Part shown: piece by piece, positions 25,919 through 35,517 of the stretch
How the letters are laid out: every line of letters begins with the position of its first letter
Position numbering within the stretch: the first letter of the stretch is position 1
NCBI GenBank assembly: GCA_964384335.1
Contig: CAYLKN010000005.1
Span: forward strand, 18,500 to 82,499
Reading direction: 5' to 3'
Source: JAUICS01 sp964384335
GTDB lineage: Bacteria; Pseudomonadota; Alphaproteobacteria; Micavibrionales; Micavibrionaceae
Length of the DNA: 64,000 nt
Notes under the pieces: model-generated
What the model saw: only the letters and a program-made list of their open reading frames with translations
Databases searched by the model: none
Told to the model about the DNA's origin: nothing
Made by a program: the position numbers and the translations under genes

Positions 25919-28900
25919 CGGGACAAGCCAACCGACTGGAACAAGGAGGACGGATTAACAGACAGTCAACACTGTCTTTCCGGTTTAACGGAAAACCATA
26001 TGAGGGGTATGAAGGAGATACGCTTGCCAGTGCCCTGCTCGCCAATAATGTAAAACTTGTCGGAAGAAGCTTTAAATATCACCGGCCCCGCGGCATAACT
26101 AGTGCAGGTGTGGAAGAACAGACAGGGCTTGTCCAGCTTGGAGACCACAAGGCCATGACTGAACCAAATCTGCGTGCGCCGCAAATTGAGCTTTATGAAG
26201 GGCTTGATGCCAGAAGTCAGAATGTAAATCCATCAGTTGAATTCGACATCATGGCGCTGAATGATTTGTTGTGGCCGCTGTTTCCGGCCGGTTTTTATTA
26301 CAAAACGTTTATGTGGCCCGCCAGTTTCTGGGAGCCGGTATATGAAAAAATCATCCGTAATGCTGCAGGTATGGGCCAAGCTCCGGAAAAGCCGGATCCG
26401 GAGCGTTATGATCAACGTAACGAATATTGCGATGTACTTGTTATCGGCGGCGGGGCCGCCGGTCTGGCCGCCGCTTACGCCGCATCACAATCCGGCGCCC
26501 GTGTTATTCTGGCTGACGAACAATCCGAATTCGGCGGCTATGCCCTGAGCGAAGCGCGGGATAACGTCTGGATTGAACAGATGCTGAAAGATATCCGTGA
26601 AAATCCGGATGTGGTTCTGCTTCCAAGAACCACTGTTTTCGGAGCCTACGCTCAGAATTTTTACGCGCTTGCCGAACGCGTTACCGATCATGTTGCCCCA
26701 GAAAGACGCGGGGCGCACAAACCCCGTCAGAGACTATGGCATGTCAGGGCAAAAAAGGTGATTCTGGCCAGCGGCATGATCGAAAGACACATGGCGTTTC
26801 ACCAGAACGACCGGCCCGGAATTATGCAGGCCGGGGCCGTAAGAACCTATCTCAACCGATATGGCGTTGCAGCCGGGAAAAATCCCGTTTTCCTGACGAA
26901 CAACAATTCCGCCTATCTTTCGGCTTTTGACGCGGCACGGGCGGGCCTAAATGTGAAAGCAATTGTCGATATCCGTCACGCGCCGCCTGAAAACCTGGTT
27001 AAAACAGCCCGGGAACTGGAGATCGAGGTATTCACATCCTTCAGTGCGGTAAACACGGAAGGGCGCAAAGCTATTTCCGCGCTGCATATCCAGCCGACAG
27101 ACAGCGAGGGGCGGCTTTATGCAGAGGAAAGCAAGATTGTTGAATGTGATCTCCTCGCCGTTTCTGGAGGATGGAACCCTGTCGTGCATCTTCTGTCACA
27201 GAAAAAAGGGCCGCTTGAATACGATAAAAATCTCGCCTCTTTCAAACCGAAGGAGAAAGAGTTCGATGACATGATTGTGGCCGGAGGGGTAAACGGAACG
27301 CTTAAATTTTCCGATGCCCTGAAAGACGGGTTGGAGGCCGGGAAAAAAGCCGTTTCCGATCTGGGCATGAAATCCCCTAAGCTTTCTCTTCCTGAAACTG
27401 TCAAAAACGATGAGAACGACCTTTCAGGGCTGGATATCATGGATCTTTGGGAGTTGCCTTCCGGAAGGAAGTCTTTCAAAACACGTGCATTTGTCGATCT
27501 GCAGAACGATGTCACGACAAAGGATCTCAAACTTGCACTACAGGAAGGATACAGCTCGGTTGAACATGTCAAACGGTACACCACAACCGGCATGGGAACG
27601 GATCAGGGCAAGACCGGTAACGTTATCTCGCTCGGCATCCTGGCAAATGAGCAGGGACTGAGTGTGCCCGAGGTTGGCTACACCACTTTCCGTGCGCCTT
27701 ACTCACCAACCTGTTTCGGCATATTTGCCGGACGAAATAACGGGGAACTGTTCGAACCCGTACGAAAAACACCAATGCATCCCTGGCATGAAAAACACGG
27801 TGCCGTCTTTGAGGATGTCGGGCAATGGAAACGGCCATTGTATTTCCGGCAGGGATCGGAATCGATGGAAGAAGCCGTGCAGCGTGAGGCCAAAGCCGTA
27901 CGCAATTCCGTGGGTGTTCTGGACGCCTCAACCCTTGGAAAAATTGATATCCAGGGACCGGATGCGGCCGAATTCCTGAACCGCATCTATACCAACGCCT
28001 GGAGCAAGCTACCGATCGGCAAGGCCCGTTACGGCCTGATGCTGAAAGAAGACGGCATGGTTATGGATGACGGCGTAACCGCACGGATCGCCGAAAACCA
28101 TTTTCACATGACAACAACAACGGGCGGAGCAGCCGGTGTCATGGCCTGGCTCGAAGAATGGCACCTGACGGAATGGCCGGATCTGAAAATTCAGATGACG
28201 TCCGTCACCGATCAGTGGGCAGTCGCCAGCATCGCCGGACCCAATGCCCGGAAAGTGGTTGAAAATCTGGTTGACAACCTTGACGTCTCCGCCGAGGCTT
28301 TACCCTTTATGCATTTCAGGGAATGCAGCGTCTGTAACGGTATTCCGGCGCGGATTTTCCGCATAAGCTTTACCGGGGAATCCAGTTTTGAAATCAACGT
28401 GCCTTCGGATTACGGTTTGTCTTTGTGGACCTCCGTTATGGAAGCCGGCAGGGAGTTTGAAATTACCCCTTACGGAACGGAGGTTATGCACCTTCTGCGT
28501 GCCGAAAAAGGTTTTATAATTGTCGGTCAGGATACAGACGGAACGGTTACGCCAATTGATCTTGGAATGGACTGGATCGTGAGCACAAAAAAAGATTTTA
28601 TAGGCAAACGTTCTCTTTCCCAGTCGGATCTCGCACGCGAAGGGCGGAAACAACTGGTCGGCCTGTTACCCGACAATCCGCTACTGGTCCTGGAGGAAGG
28701 AGCACACATGGTCGAACCCGATGCACCGTACAAACCTCCCGTCCCCATGCTTGGACATGTAACATCCAGTTATTACAGCCCGACCCTCGACCGTTCTTTT
28801 GCACTTGCGCTGCTTAAAAACGGGAAAAACCGGATCAATGATACGGTCATGGTTGATATGGGCGACCAGGGACGGATATCGGCCAAGGTCGTCAAACCTG

Positions 28901-28938
28901 CATTTGTTGATCCGGAAGGGAAGAAATTTCATGAATAA
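25915..28938 (+). CDS. soxA: Sarcosine oxidase subunit alpha
   Basis: The 1007-aa alpha subunit binds NAD and, at the interface with beta, FMN; its C-terminal half is the folate-binding part. In order: an N-terminal ferredoxin-like fold without cluster cysteines (STLSFRFNGKPYEGYEGDT), the motif LVIGGGAAGLAAAYAASQSG near residue 175, a second nucleotide-binding region, and from about residue 620 a GcvT-type aminomethyltransferase domain (GVLDASTLGKIDIQGPDA) that passes the methylene group to THF. Length and domain order match known heterotetrameric alpha subunits. Confidence 0.97.
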   Translation: MTGQANRLEQGGRINRQSTLSFRFNGKPYEGYEGDTLASALLANNVKLVGRSFKYHRPRGITSAGVEEQTGLVQLGDHKAMTEPNLRAPQIELYEGLDARSQNVNPSVEFDIMALNDLLWPLFPAGFYYKTFMWPASFWEPVYEKIIRNAAGMGQAPEKPDPERYDQRNEYCDVLVIGGGAAGLAAAYAASQSGARVILADEQSEFGGYALSEARDNVWIEQMLKDIRENPDVVLLPRTTVFGAYAQNFYALAERVTDHVAPERRGAHKPRQRLWHVRAKKVILASGMIERHMAFHQNDRPGIMQAGAVRTYLNRYGVAAGKNPVFLTNNNSAYLSAFDAARAGLNVKAIVDIRHAPPENLVKTARELEIEVFTSFSAVNTEGRKAISALHIQPTDSEGRLYAEESKIVECDLLAVSGGWNPVVHLLSQKKGPLEYDKNLASFKPKEKEFDDMIVAGGVNGTLKFSDALKDGLEAGKKAVSDLGMKSPKLSLPETVKNDENDLSGLDIMDLWELPSGRKSFKTRAFVDLQNDVTTKDLKLALQEGYSSVEHVKRYTTTGMGTDQGKTGNVISLGILANEQGLSVPEVGYTTFRAPYSPTCFGIFAGRNNGELFEPVRKTPMHPWHEKHGAVFEDVGQWKRPLYFRQGSESMEEAVQREAKAVRNSVGVLDASTLGKIDIQGPDAAEFLNRIYTNAWSKLPIGKARYGLMLKEDGMVMDDGVTARIAENHFHMTTTTGGAAGVMAWLEEWHLTEWPDLKIQMTSVTDQWAVASIAGPNARKVVENLVDNLDVSAEALPFMHFRECSVCNGIPARIFRISFTGESSFEINVPSDYGLSLWTSVMEAGREFEITPYGTEVMHLLRAEKGFIIVGQDTDGTVTPIDLGMDWIVSTKKDFIGKRSLSQSDLAREGRKQLVGLLPDNPLLVLEEGAHMVEPDAPYKPPVPMLGHVTSSYYSPTLDRSFALALLKNGKNRINDTVMVDMGDQGRISAKVVKPAFVDPEGKKFHE

Positions 28939-28967
28939 GAACAGAGCATTACAATTCAGAATAAAAA

Positions 28968-29579
28968 ATGAAACCTGAAATGGAAATAAAACAGACGAGT
29001 ATCCTTGAACAGACTCTCAAAGAACTGGAGCTGCAGACTGCAGGTTCGGACTACAATGTCAGTCTTGAAGAAATTCCGTTTCAGGGACAGTTTGTTATTC
29101 GTTCCCTCGATACTCTGAAAGATCTCAATGCCGCCCTTGAACCGGTAACAGGCATAAAGATGACAAACAAGCCAAACACGACAGAAACAGGTAAAAAGGG
29201 CAAGATATTCTGGCTTCGTGAGGGACAATGGCTTTTTGTTACACCGGCAAAAACAAGCGCAGCAATCGGTGAAAAGCTTATCGCGGCTGTTGCTGATCTG
29301 GACAGTTCGGTTGTTGACAATTCAAGCGGATATACGATGCTGCGGATATCCGGAGAAAAAGCAAGAGACACGATCAAGAAAGGCTGCCCGCTTGATATAT
29401 ATCCCAAGGTTTTCGGGCCCGGATCAATGGCACTGACCCGTATAATGCATGCGGATGTTTTGCTGCACCATCCCGAAGACAAATTGTACGATTTGTATAT
29501 CCGCAAATCCTTTGCCGAATATTTGCTGCGCTTTGTTCATGATGCTGCATTGGAATTCGGTGTGGAGGTTAAGAAATGA
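28968..29579 (+). CDS. soxG: Sarcosine oxidase subunit gamma
   Basis: The gamma subunit (203 aa) completes the heterotetramer. It is the least conserved subunit but shows the expected folate-enzyme-like fold, with a WLREGQWLFVTP segment near residue 82, VDNSSGYTMLRISG and the ending YDLYIRKSFAEYLLRFVHDA. It lies 29 bases after soxA. Identification rests on both sequence and operon position. Confidence 0.93.
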   Translation: MKPEMEIKQTSILEQTLKELELQTAGSDYNVSLEEIPFQGQFVIRSLDTLKDLNAALEPVTGIKMTNKPNTTETGKKGKIFWLREGQWLFVTPAKTSAAIGEKLIAAVADLDSSVVDNSSGYTMLRISGEKARDTIKKGCPLDIYPKVFGPGSMALTRIMHADVLLHHPEDKLYDLYIRKSFAEYLLRFVHDAALEFGVEVKK

Positions 29580-29654
29580 CACTTATGTTTAAAACTGTCG
29601 TTAAGTTAAAACCGCAGGCTGAATATTAGAACCGCAAAATATAAGGAGAAAATA

Positions 29655-32096
29655 ATGAGAGATACAGCCAGAGTAGTCGTTATCGGAGGAGGCGTTGTGG
29701 GAGTGAGTACACTGTACCATCTTACAAAAAAAGGATGGTCAGATGTGCTTTTGATTGAACGGAAGGAGCTTGCCTCTGGCTCGACCTGGCATGCGGCCGG
29801 ATTGCTTCCCCTTTTTAACATGAGCTACAGCGTGGGTCAGATCCATAAATACTCCGTCAAGTTCTATCAGGACCTGGAAAAAGAAACCGGTCAGAATGTC
29901 GGCTTTGCAAATGTTTCCAATATCCGTCTTGCCATGACACAGGACCGCATGGATGAGTACAGACAATATGCAGGCGTTGCGGAAACAATCGGGGTGAATG
30001 TGAAATTTCTGACCCCGGATGAAGTCGTGGAAATCTGGCCGCTGGCTGTCAAGGACGGACTTGTAGGCGCAATCCAGAACCCCGACGACGGTTATATCCA
30101 GCCTTCGGATCTGACACAGGCCCTGGCCAAAGGGGCACGCGCAGGCGGAGCCGAAATACAAAGAAATACTACCGTTACAGCAATTGAGCGTACAAAGGAC
30201 GGCGAATGGCTTGTCAAAACCGATAAGGGTGATATCAGATGTGAGCACATTGTCTCCGCCAGCGGAAACTTCGCCCGGCAGACGGGAAAAATGGTTGGTC
30301 TTGATGTGCCCGTTATTCCGGTTGAACACCAGTATATCGTTACGGAACCACACCCGGAGATCGTCAAACGGCGCGAACAGGGTCTGCCGGAAATGGGTGT
30401 TCTGAGAGAGTCCGACGGGGCCTGGTATATGCGTGAGGAAAACGGCGGCCTTATTCTCGGGCCCTATGAAAAAGGCGCGCCTGCCTGTTACGTGCACGGG
30501 CCGGATGACAATTCGGAATACGAACTTTTCCAGGAAGATCTCGAAAGGCTTGAGCCCCATATTGAATCTGCACTTCATCGCGTGCCCGCATTCGGCGAAG
30601 TCGGTGTCAAAAAAGTTTATAACGGTGCAATAGCATACACTCCGGACGGTAGCCCCATTATCGGTCCGGCCTGGGACGTTCCGAATTTCTGGCTTAGTGA
30701 AGGTCATTCCTTTGGTGTGACTGCCGCCGGAGGTGCGGGATGGCAACTGGCGGAGTGGATTGTTGAAGGTGAGCCGTCGATTGATATGCTGGGCGTTGAT
30801 CCGCGCCGTTTCGGAGATTACGCATCGCGTAATTATCTGATCCGTAAAAATGAGGAAGCTTACGAAAATGTCTTTACAGTGCATTATCCGGATGAAGAGC
30901 GGGAGAAAGCCAGACCCCTGCGCACTTCTCCCTGTTATGACCGGATGAAAGACCGCGGCGCAGTTTTCGGGCAATTGTTCGGATGGGAACGTCCGAACTG
31001 GTTTGCACCAGAAGGCGTGCCCCAGGAAGATCACTGGTCGTTCCGCCGATCCCGATGGTTCGAACATGTCGGAAACGAAGTCAGAAATGTTACTGAAAAT
31101 GTCGGTCTTCTGGATATGACAGCGTTTGCAAAATGTCGGGTTTCAGGACCGGGTGCCCGGGACTTTCTGGATATGTTTGTTGTAAGCAATCTCCCGAAAA
31201 CTGACGGGCGGCTTAACCTTGCATATTCCCTGAGTAAAAGCGGGGGTGTGCATTCCGAATTCACCATTCATAAGGAATCCGACACCAGTTATTATCTTGT
31301 CTCGGCCGGTGCGTTCAAACGCCTCGATCACGACTGGCTGCAAAGACATATGCCAAAAGACGGTTCAGTCAGATATGATGATCTGACGACGCAGAAAGGC
31401 GTCTTTGTACTGGCCGGGCCGAATGCACGCAGGGTTTTGGATAAAGTTTCCGGAGATGACGTTTCAAATGATGCGTTTAAGTGGCTTACGGGCCGGGATA
31501 TCTGCGTTGGTATGGCGAATGTCAAGGCGCTGCGCGTGAACTTTGTGGGTGAACTTGGATGGGAACTTCACCATCCTATTGAACTGCAGAACCACATTTT
31601 CGATACACTAATGGAAGCCGGAGAGGAATTCGGTATCAAACCGTTCGGTATACGCGCCATGAATTCCATGCGGCTTGAAAAATCATACCGTCTTCCAGGG
31701 GCAGAGCTTTCAATTGAATATGCGGCCCTTGAGTCGGGGCTTGACCGTTTCATCAATCTTGAAAAAACCGGTGCCCTTAATATCAAAGGACTTCTGGAAT
31801 GGAAAGACAAAGGCTTCACGTATGAATTTGTTACGCTTGAAATTCATGACGTTACGGATGCTGATCCGATCGGAAACAATCCGATATACCAGGATGGCAA
31901 ACTGGTCGGCCGTGCAACAAGCGGGGGCTATGGTTTCCGAATTGGCAAGTCCCTGGCCCTGGCCATGGTCAGTCCCGATCTGGCAAAGGAAGGAAAAGAG
32001 CTTGAAATGGACATACTCGGCACAAACCACAAAGTTACAGTTATTGCCGACTGCCCTTTTGATCCGGAAAACAAAAGATTACGGGATGTACAATAA
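29655..32096 (+). CDS. Dimethylglycine dehydrogenase-like FAD/GcvT fusion protein
   Basis: This 813-aa protein joins an N-terminal FAD-dependent amine-oxidising DAO domain (VVVIGGGVVGVSTLYHLTKKG, key motif GGGVVGVS; SGSTWHAAGL with His46, the position of covalent FAD in dimethylglycine and sarcosine dehydrogenases) to a C-terminal GcvT aminomethyltransferase half (from about 430; VGLLDMTAFAKCRVSGPG, then VNFVGELGWELHHP). Such proteins oxidise N,N-dimethylglycine to sarcosine and pass the carbon to THF. It follows soxBDAG with GGAG before the ATG, so its product would feed sarcosine oxidase. Whether the substrate is dimethylglycine or another N-methyl compound cannot be fixed from sequence. 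Confidence 0.9.
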   Translation: MRDTARVVVIGGGVVGVSTLYHLTKKGWSDVLLIERKELASGSTWHAAGLLPLFNMSYSVGQIHKYSVKFYQDLEKETGQNVGFANVSNIRLAMTQDRMDEYRQYAGVAETIGVNVKFLTPDEVVEIWPLAVKDGLVGAIQNPDDGYIQPSDLTQALAKGARAGGAEIQRNTTVTAIERTKDGEWLVKTDKGDIRCEHIVSASGNFARQTGKMVGLDVPVIPVEHQYIVTEPHPEIVKRREQGLPEMGVLRESDGAWYMREENGGLILGPYEKGAPACYVHGPDDNSEYELFQEDLERLEPHIESALHRVPAFGEVGVKKVYNGAIAYTPDGSPIIGPAWDVPNFWLSEGHSFGVTAAGGAGWQLAEWIVEGEPSIDMLGVDPRRFGDYASRNYLIRKNEEAYENVFTVHYPDEEREKARPLRTSPCYDRMKDRGAVFGQLFGWERPNWFAPEGVPQEDHWSFRRSRWFEHVGNEVRNVTENVGLLDMTAFAKCRVSGPGARDFLDMFVVSNLPKTDGRLNLAYSLSKSGGVHSEFTIHKESDTSYYLVSAGAFKRLDHDWLQRHMPKDGSVRYDDLTTQKGVFVLAGPNARRVLDKVSGDDVSNDAFKWLTGRDICVGMANVKALRVNFVGELGWELHHPIELQNHIFDTLMEAGEEFGIKPFGIRAMNSMRLEKSYRLPGAELSIEYAALESGLDRFINLEKTGALNIKGLLEWKDKGFTYEFVTLEIHDVTDADPIGNNPIYQDGKLVGRATSGGYGFRIGKSLALAMVSPDLAKEGKELEMDILGTNHKVTVIADCPFDPENKRLRDVQ

Positions 32097-32130
32097 AACA
32101 AGAGGCAACCCGTGTTGAAGGCAGGACGCC

Positions 32131-32868
32131 CTAAACCATTGCCATACCGCCATTGACGTGAATGGTTGCGCCTGTAACATACGCGGCTTCGTCACTGGCG
32201 AGATAGACGGCGGCAGCGGCGATCTCTTCAGGCTCACCCATACGGGCAAGCGGAATGGCGGCGTTTATTTTAGTCTTTTGATCATCGGTCAGAGCATCTG
32301 TCATTGCGCTGCGTATAAACCCCGGTGCAATACAGTTCACGGTTATGCCGCGCGCCGCAACCTCCTGTGCCATCGCTTTTGACCAGCCGATCATGCCGGA
32401 TTTTGTTGCAACATAATTACATTGTCCCGGGTTGCCGGTAACCCCAACAACTGAAGAAATATTGATAATTCTTCCCTGACGCCGCTTCATCATGAATTTC
32501 TGAACTGCCCTCGCCAGCTTGAAAGGAACGTTCAGGTTAATATTAATAACCTCATCCCATTCCTCGTCTTTCATGCGCAAGGAAAGATTGTCGCGCGTTA
32601 TACCGGCATTATTGACAAGTATGTCTATGCCGCTGACTTTCTCTTCCGTTTCTTTGATCAGCGAGGTAACAGACTCCGTATCTTTGAGATCGGCAATGGC
32701 AGTAATTCCGGTTTGATTCATTTCGGCATTGAGAGCATTCAGTTTTTCACCGTTTCTGCCGGATATTACAACGGTGGCGCCCTGTCTATAGAGGGCAAGG
32801 GCAATAGCTTTACCGATTCCACCGGTCGCGCCGGTCACAAGAGCATTTTTGCCAGTCAGATCAAACAT
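32131..32868 (-). CDS. fabG: 3-oxoacyl-ACP reductase
   Basis: FabG performs the NADPH-dependent reduction of 3-oxoacyl-ACP in fatty acid elongation. The 245-aa short-chain dehydrogenase has the cofactor motif TGATGGIGKAIA, LVNNAGITRDNL, catalytic Ser in INISSVVG, Tyr and Lys in YVATKSG, and the family ending YVTGATIHVNGGMAMV. It lies 70 bases behind fabD with a strong stem-loop in the gap. acpP, which normally follows, is found 31 kb away. Confidence 0.97.
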   Translation of the reverse strand: MFDLTGKNALVTGATGGIGKAIALALYRQGATVVISGRNGEKLNALNAEMNQTGITAIADLKDTESVTSLIKETEEKVSGIDILVNNAGITRDNLSLRMKDEEWDEVININLNVPFKLARAVQKFMMKRRQGRIINISSVVGVTGNPGQCNYVATKSGMIGWSKAMAQEVAARGITVNCIAPGFIRSAMTDALTDDQKTKINAAIPLARMGEPEEIAAAAVYLASDEAAYVTGATIHVNGGMAMV

Positions 32869-32893
32869 GGCTGTCCTTTCCTTATTGTTACCG

Positions 32894-32916
32894 GCCCTGA
32901 CATTATGGGTCAGGGC
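32894..32916 (-). other. Intercistronic stem-loop between fabD and fabG
   Basis: GCCCTGAC (32894-32901) and GTCAGGGC (32909-32916) form a perfect 8-bp stem with a 7-base loop. No T-run follows on the minus strand, so it is more likely an RNA stability or processing element than a terminator. Confidence 0.55.
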
Positions 32917-32938
32917 TTATTTCTGATTTATAAAGACA

Positions 32939-33883
32939 CTATTGTATAGCCTGCATGAGGCTGTCAATCTGCTCGGTTGAAGAAACAGGTTCGCAGGAAA
33001 CCTCCTTGTTGATTTTTTTCACGAGGCCAGTCAGAACCTTACCCGGACCGATCTCGTAAAATCTTTCTGCCCCCTGGCTTACAATCCATTCGATGCTTTC
33101 CCGCCAGCGCACAGTATATGTAATCTGATCAACCAGAAGCCGTCTGATCACATTCGGATCGGTTTCAGCCCTTGCAGTAACATTGCTGACTACGGGTACG
33201 ATCGGTGGACGAATATTTATATCCGCGAGCGCGTTTGCCATTTTCTGTGCGGCAGGGGCCATAAGACTGCAATGAAACGGTGCGCTTACAGGCAATAAAA
33301 CCGCTTTGCGGGCGCCCTTTTCACCGGCCAGTGCAACCGCGCGGTCCACAGCACCCGCATGACCGCTGACAACCACCTGACCCGGGGAATTGTCATTCGC
33401 CGCCTGGCATATTTCATGATTGGAAACGGATCCGGCAATTTCCTTTACGGCCTGATAATCAAGACCCAGCACTGCCGCCATGGCCCCTTTACCAAATGGC
33501 ACCGCAGCCTGCATGGCCTGACCCCTGATCTTGAGAAGCTTTGCCGTTTGCGAAAGTTCAAGCGCGCCTGTTGCGCATAAAGCCGAATATTCACCCAGAG
33601 AGTGCCCGGCGGCAAAGGAAATTTTTGATCTGATATCCAAACCGCCATGAACTTTCAGAATATTAAAAATGGCCATTGACATGGCCATGAGAGCAGGTTG
33701 GGTGTTTTCAGTCATGTTCAGATCTTTGTCAGGACCTTCAAACATGATTTTGGTCAGATTCTGGCCCAGGGCATCATTGACTTCCTCGAAAGTAAGTCTG
33801 GCTTCCTTGAAATTTTCCGCCAGCTCTCTGCCCATGCCAACGTATTGCGATCCCTGTCCGGGGAATACAAAAACACTGCTCAT
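32939..33883 (-). CDS. fabD: Malonyl-CoA--ACP transacylase
   Basis: FabD loads malonate from CoA onto acyl carrier protein. The 314-aa protein has FVFPGQGSQYVGMG at the N terminus, the nucleophile serine in GHSLGEYSAL, and the active-site histidine in PVSAPFHCSLM. I chose the ATG at 33883, which has GAGGG eight bases upstream, over the in-frame start at 33895. It is divergent from pyrE across about 120 bases and heads the fabD-fabG pair. Confidence 0.97.
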   Translation of the reverse strand: MSSVFVFPGQGSQYVGMGRELAENFKEARLTFEEVNDALGQNLTKIMFEGPDKDLNMTENTQPALMAMSMAIFNILKVHGGLDIRSKISFAAGHSLGEYSALCATGALELSQTAKLLKIRGQAMQAAVPFGKGAMAAVLGLDYQAVKEIAGSVSNHEICQAANDNSPGQVVVSGHAGAVDRAVALAGEKGARKAVLLPVSAPFHCSLMAPAAQKMANALADINIRPPIVPVVSNVTARAETDPNVIRRLLVDQITYTVRWRESIEWIVSQGAERFYEIGPGKVLTGLVKKINKEVSCEPVSSTEQIDSLMQAIQ

Positions 33884-34005
33884 ACCAACCCTCATATCAT
33901 TATTGTTGTGATTATTAACACATACATTTACTCTATTTATGACTAAAAAACAATCAAACTTTCGGATGGTTTGAGTTCCATCTTAAAATGGCAAGGAAAG
34001 AGTTC

Positions 34006-34656
34006 ATGAACGACAAGAAAAGGGCACTTGAAGTCGCAAAAATTCTGATTGAAACAGAATCGGTCCTGATTAACACAAAAAAGCCCTTTACCTTTACTTC
34101 CGGTAAACAAGCCCCCGTTTATGTCGATTGCCGGCGACTCATCTCTTTCCCCTCCGAGAGGACGGTTTTAATGGATATGGCCGCATCCGTGCTGCGGGAA
34201 AAGATTGGGATTAAAAATATTGATTTTGTAGCGGGCGGTGAAACGGCCGGTATACCCTACGCTGCATTCGTTGCAGAACGGCTTGATAAACCCATGCTTT
34301 ACGTCCGTAAGAAACCTAAAGGGTTCGGCCGTATGGCCCAGATTGAAGGTAATCTTCCGGATGAAGATAAAAATGTGGTCCTGATCGAGGATCTTCAGAC
34401 AGACGGGGGAAGTAAAAAAGTTTTTATTGATGCACTCCGGGAGGCCGGAGCAAATATCAACCATACCCTTGTGATTTTTCATTACGGTATTTACAAGGCC
34501 AGTGAAAACAATATGAAATCAATGGGTCTGACACTGCATGCCCTGACCACATGGTGGGATGTTCTTGCATACATAAAAGACAATAGCGTTTTTGATGGAG
34601 AAACCGTCGAGAATCTGGAAAATTATCTTAAAAATCCGGAAAGCTGGGCACCCTGA
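34006..34656 (+). CDS. pyrE: Orotate phosphoribosyltransferase
   Basis: PyrE joins orotate to PRPP to give OMP in pyrimidine synthesis. The 216-aa protein has FTFTSGKQAPVYVDCR near the N terminus, VAGGETAGIPYAAFVA, the catalytic-loop lysines in VRKKPKGFG, and the PRPP-binding motif VVLIEDLQTDGGSKK. The ATG at 34006 has AAGGAAAGAG upstream and is preferred to the in-frame start at 33988. It ends 15 bases from the convergent hypothetical gene. Confidence 0.96.
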   Translation: MNDKKRALEVAKILIETESVLINTKKPFTFTSGKQAPVYVDCRRLISFPSERTVLMDMAASVLREKIGIKNIDFVAGGETAGIPYAAFVAERLDKPMLYVRKKPKGFGRMAQIEGNLPDEDKNVVLIEDLQTDGGSKKVFIDALREAGANINHTLVIFHYGIYKASENNMKSMGLTLHALTTWWDVLAYIKDNSVFDGETVENLENYLKNPESWAP

Positions 34657-34671
34657 TATACACAAACCCTT

Positions 34672-35517
34672 TCAAATCGATGGCGATATATATTTAAAAC
34701 CTGCACAGGCCCCCATACCCATGCCGACGCCAGATCCATAAATGCTTTTATCATAGTAAATGAACTTTTTTATGTCCTCCATAAGACCCTCGCCATCAAA
34801 ACTGTCGCGCGGCATGTGATAAACGGCATAACCTCCTTTATAGGCATAATCGACGCGTGTTTCGTCGTCTGAAATAAATAATCCGTCACCAGGCGATGAT
34901 ATATCAGATTTTTCTTTAAGATTGCACAAAAGTATTTCATACCAGTCAGAAGATGACATATTGGCCGGTATTTTCCCAAGACCAAAATTAATCAGGTAAT
35001 CTGACTGAATATCAAGTGGTTTTGTTTCAAACAGACACTCAAATGCGGTATTCCAGATCTGGATCGTATTTCTGACATCTTTCTGCCGGGCAAGATATCG
35101 AATATTGATATCCGCACCCTTTTCCTCCTTATAATCGCGCTGAAGCCTGCCAAGTGCCGCAAGAAAATGTTTTTCGTCTTCCGATATACTGGTATGGTTT
35201 AAGATGGTTTGATATGCCTCATCCCTTATTTCCAGTGCCTTCAATCTGATAGTATCCAAATCTTCGCGGTGTGAATTGGATTGAAGTGTTATGAGAAGTT
35301 CATCAAGAGCCTTATCCTGCTCCGGATGAAAGCAGAAGTCGGGAAAGCTTGCCATAAAATAACTCTCCTGATTTTCCGATAAATTCGGAAGGTGGAGCTT
35401 TTCCGCAAATGAATTCAATGCATACTGACGGGCAATTATGAAATTACCGGCTGTTCTTCCAAAACAAAGATGCTCGAACTTTCTTGTTGGAGCAAACAAA
35501 ATAAGTTTATTTGTCAT
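34672..35517 (-). CDS. Hypothetical protein, 281 aa
   Basis: I do not recognise this protein. It begins MTNKLILFAPTRKFEHLCFG and appears soluble, with no signal peptide or membrane span. The first half is mixed alpha/beta; residues about 60-135 look mainly helical (many Glu, Lys, Leu). The second half has aromatic-rich segments (SSSDWYEILLCNLKEK, DETRVDYAYKGGYAVYHMP) and a glycine-rich end, GSGVGMGMGACAGF. It stands alone between pyrE (convergent) and hisG (divergent). Codon use seems similar to its neighbours. It may be lineage-specific. Confidence 0.75.
   Translation of the reverse strand: MTNKLILFAPTRKFEHLCFGRTAGNFIIARQYALNSFAEKLHLPNLSENQESYFMASFPDFCFHPEQDKALDELLITLQSNSHREDLDTIRLKALEIRDEAYQTILNHTSISEDEKHFLAALGRLQRDYKEEKGADINIRYLARQKDVRNTIQIWNTAFECLFETKPLDIQSDYLINFGLGKIPANMSSSDWYEILLCNLKEKSDISSPGDGLFISDDETRVDYAYKGGYAVYHMPRDSFDGEGLMEDIKKFIYYDKSIYGSGVGMGMGACAGFKYISPSI

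Noticed and set aside
29739..31067. 442-aa open frame antisense to the dimethylglycine-dehydrogenase-like gene
   Set aside because: Entirely overlaps a conserved flavoprotein; the product is Cys/His-rich without family pattern, as expected from a complementary frame.
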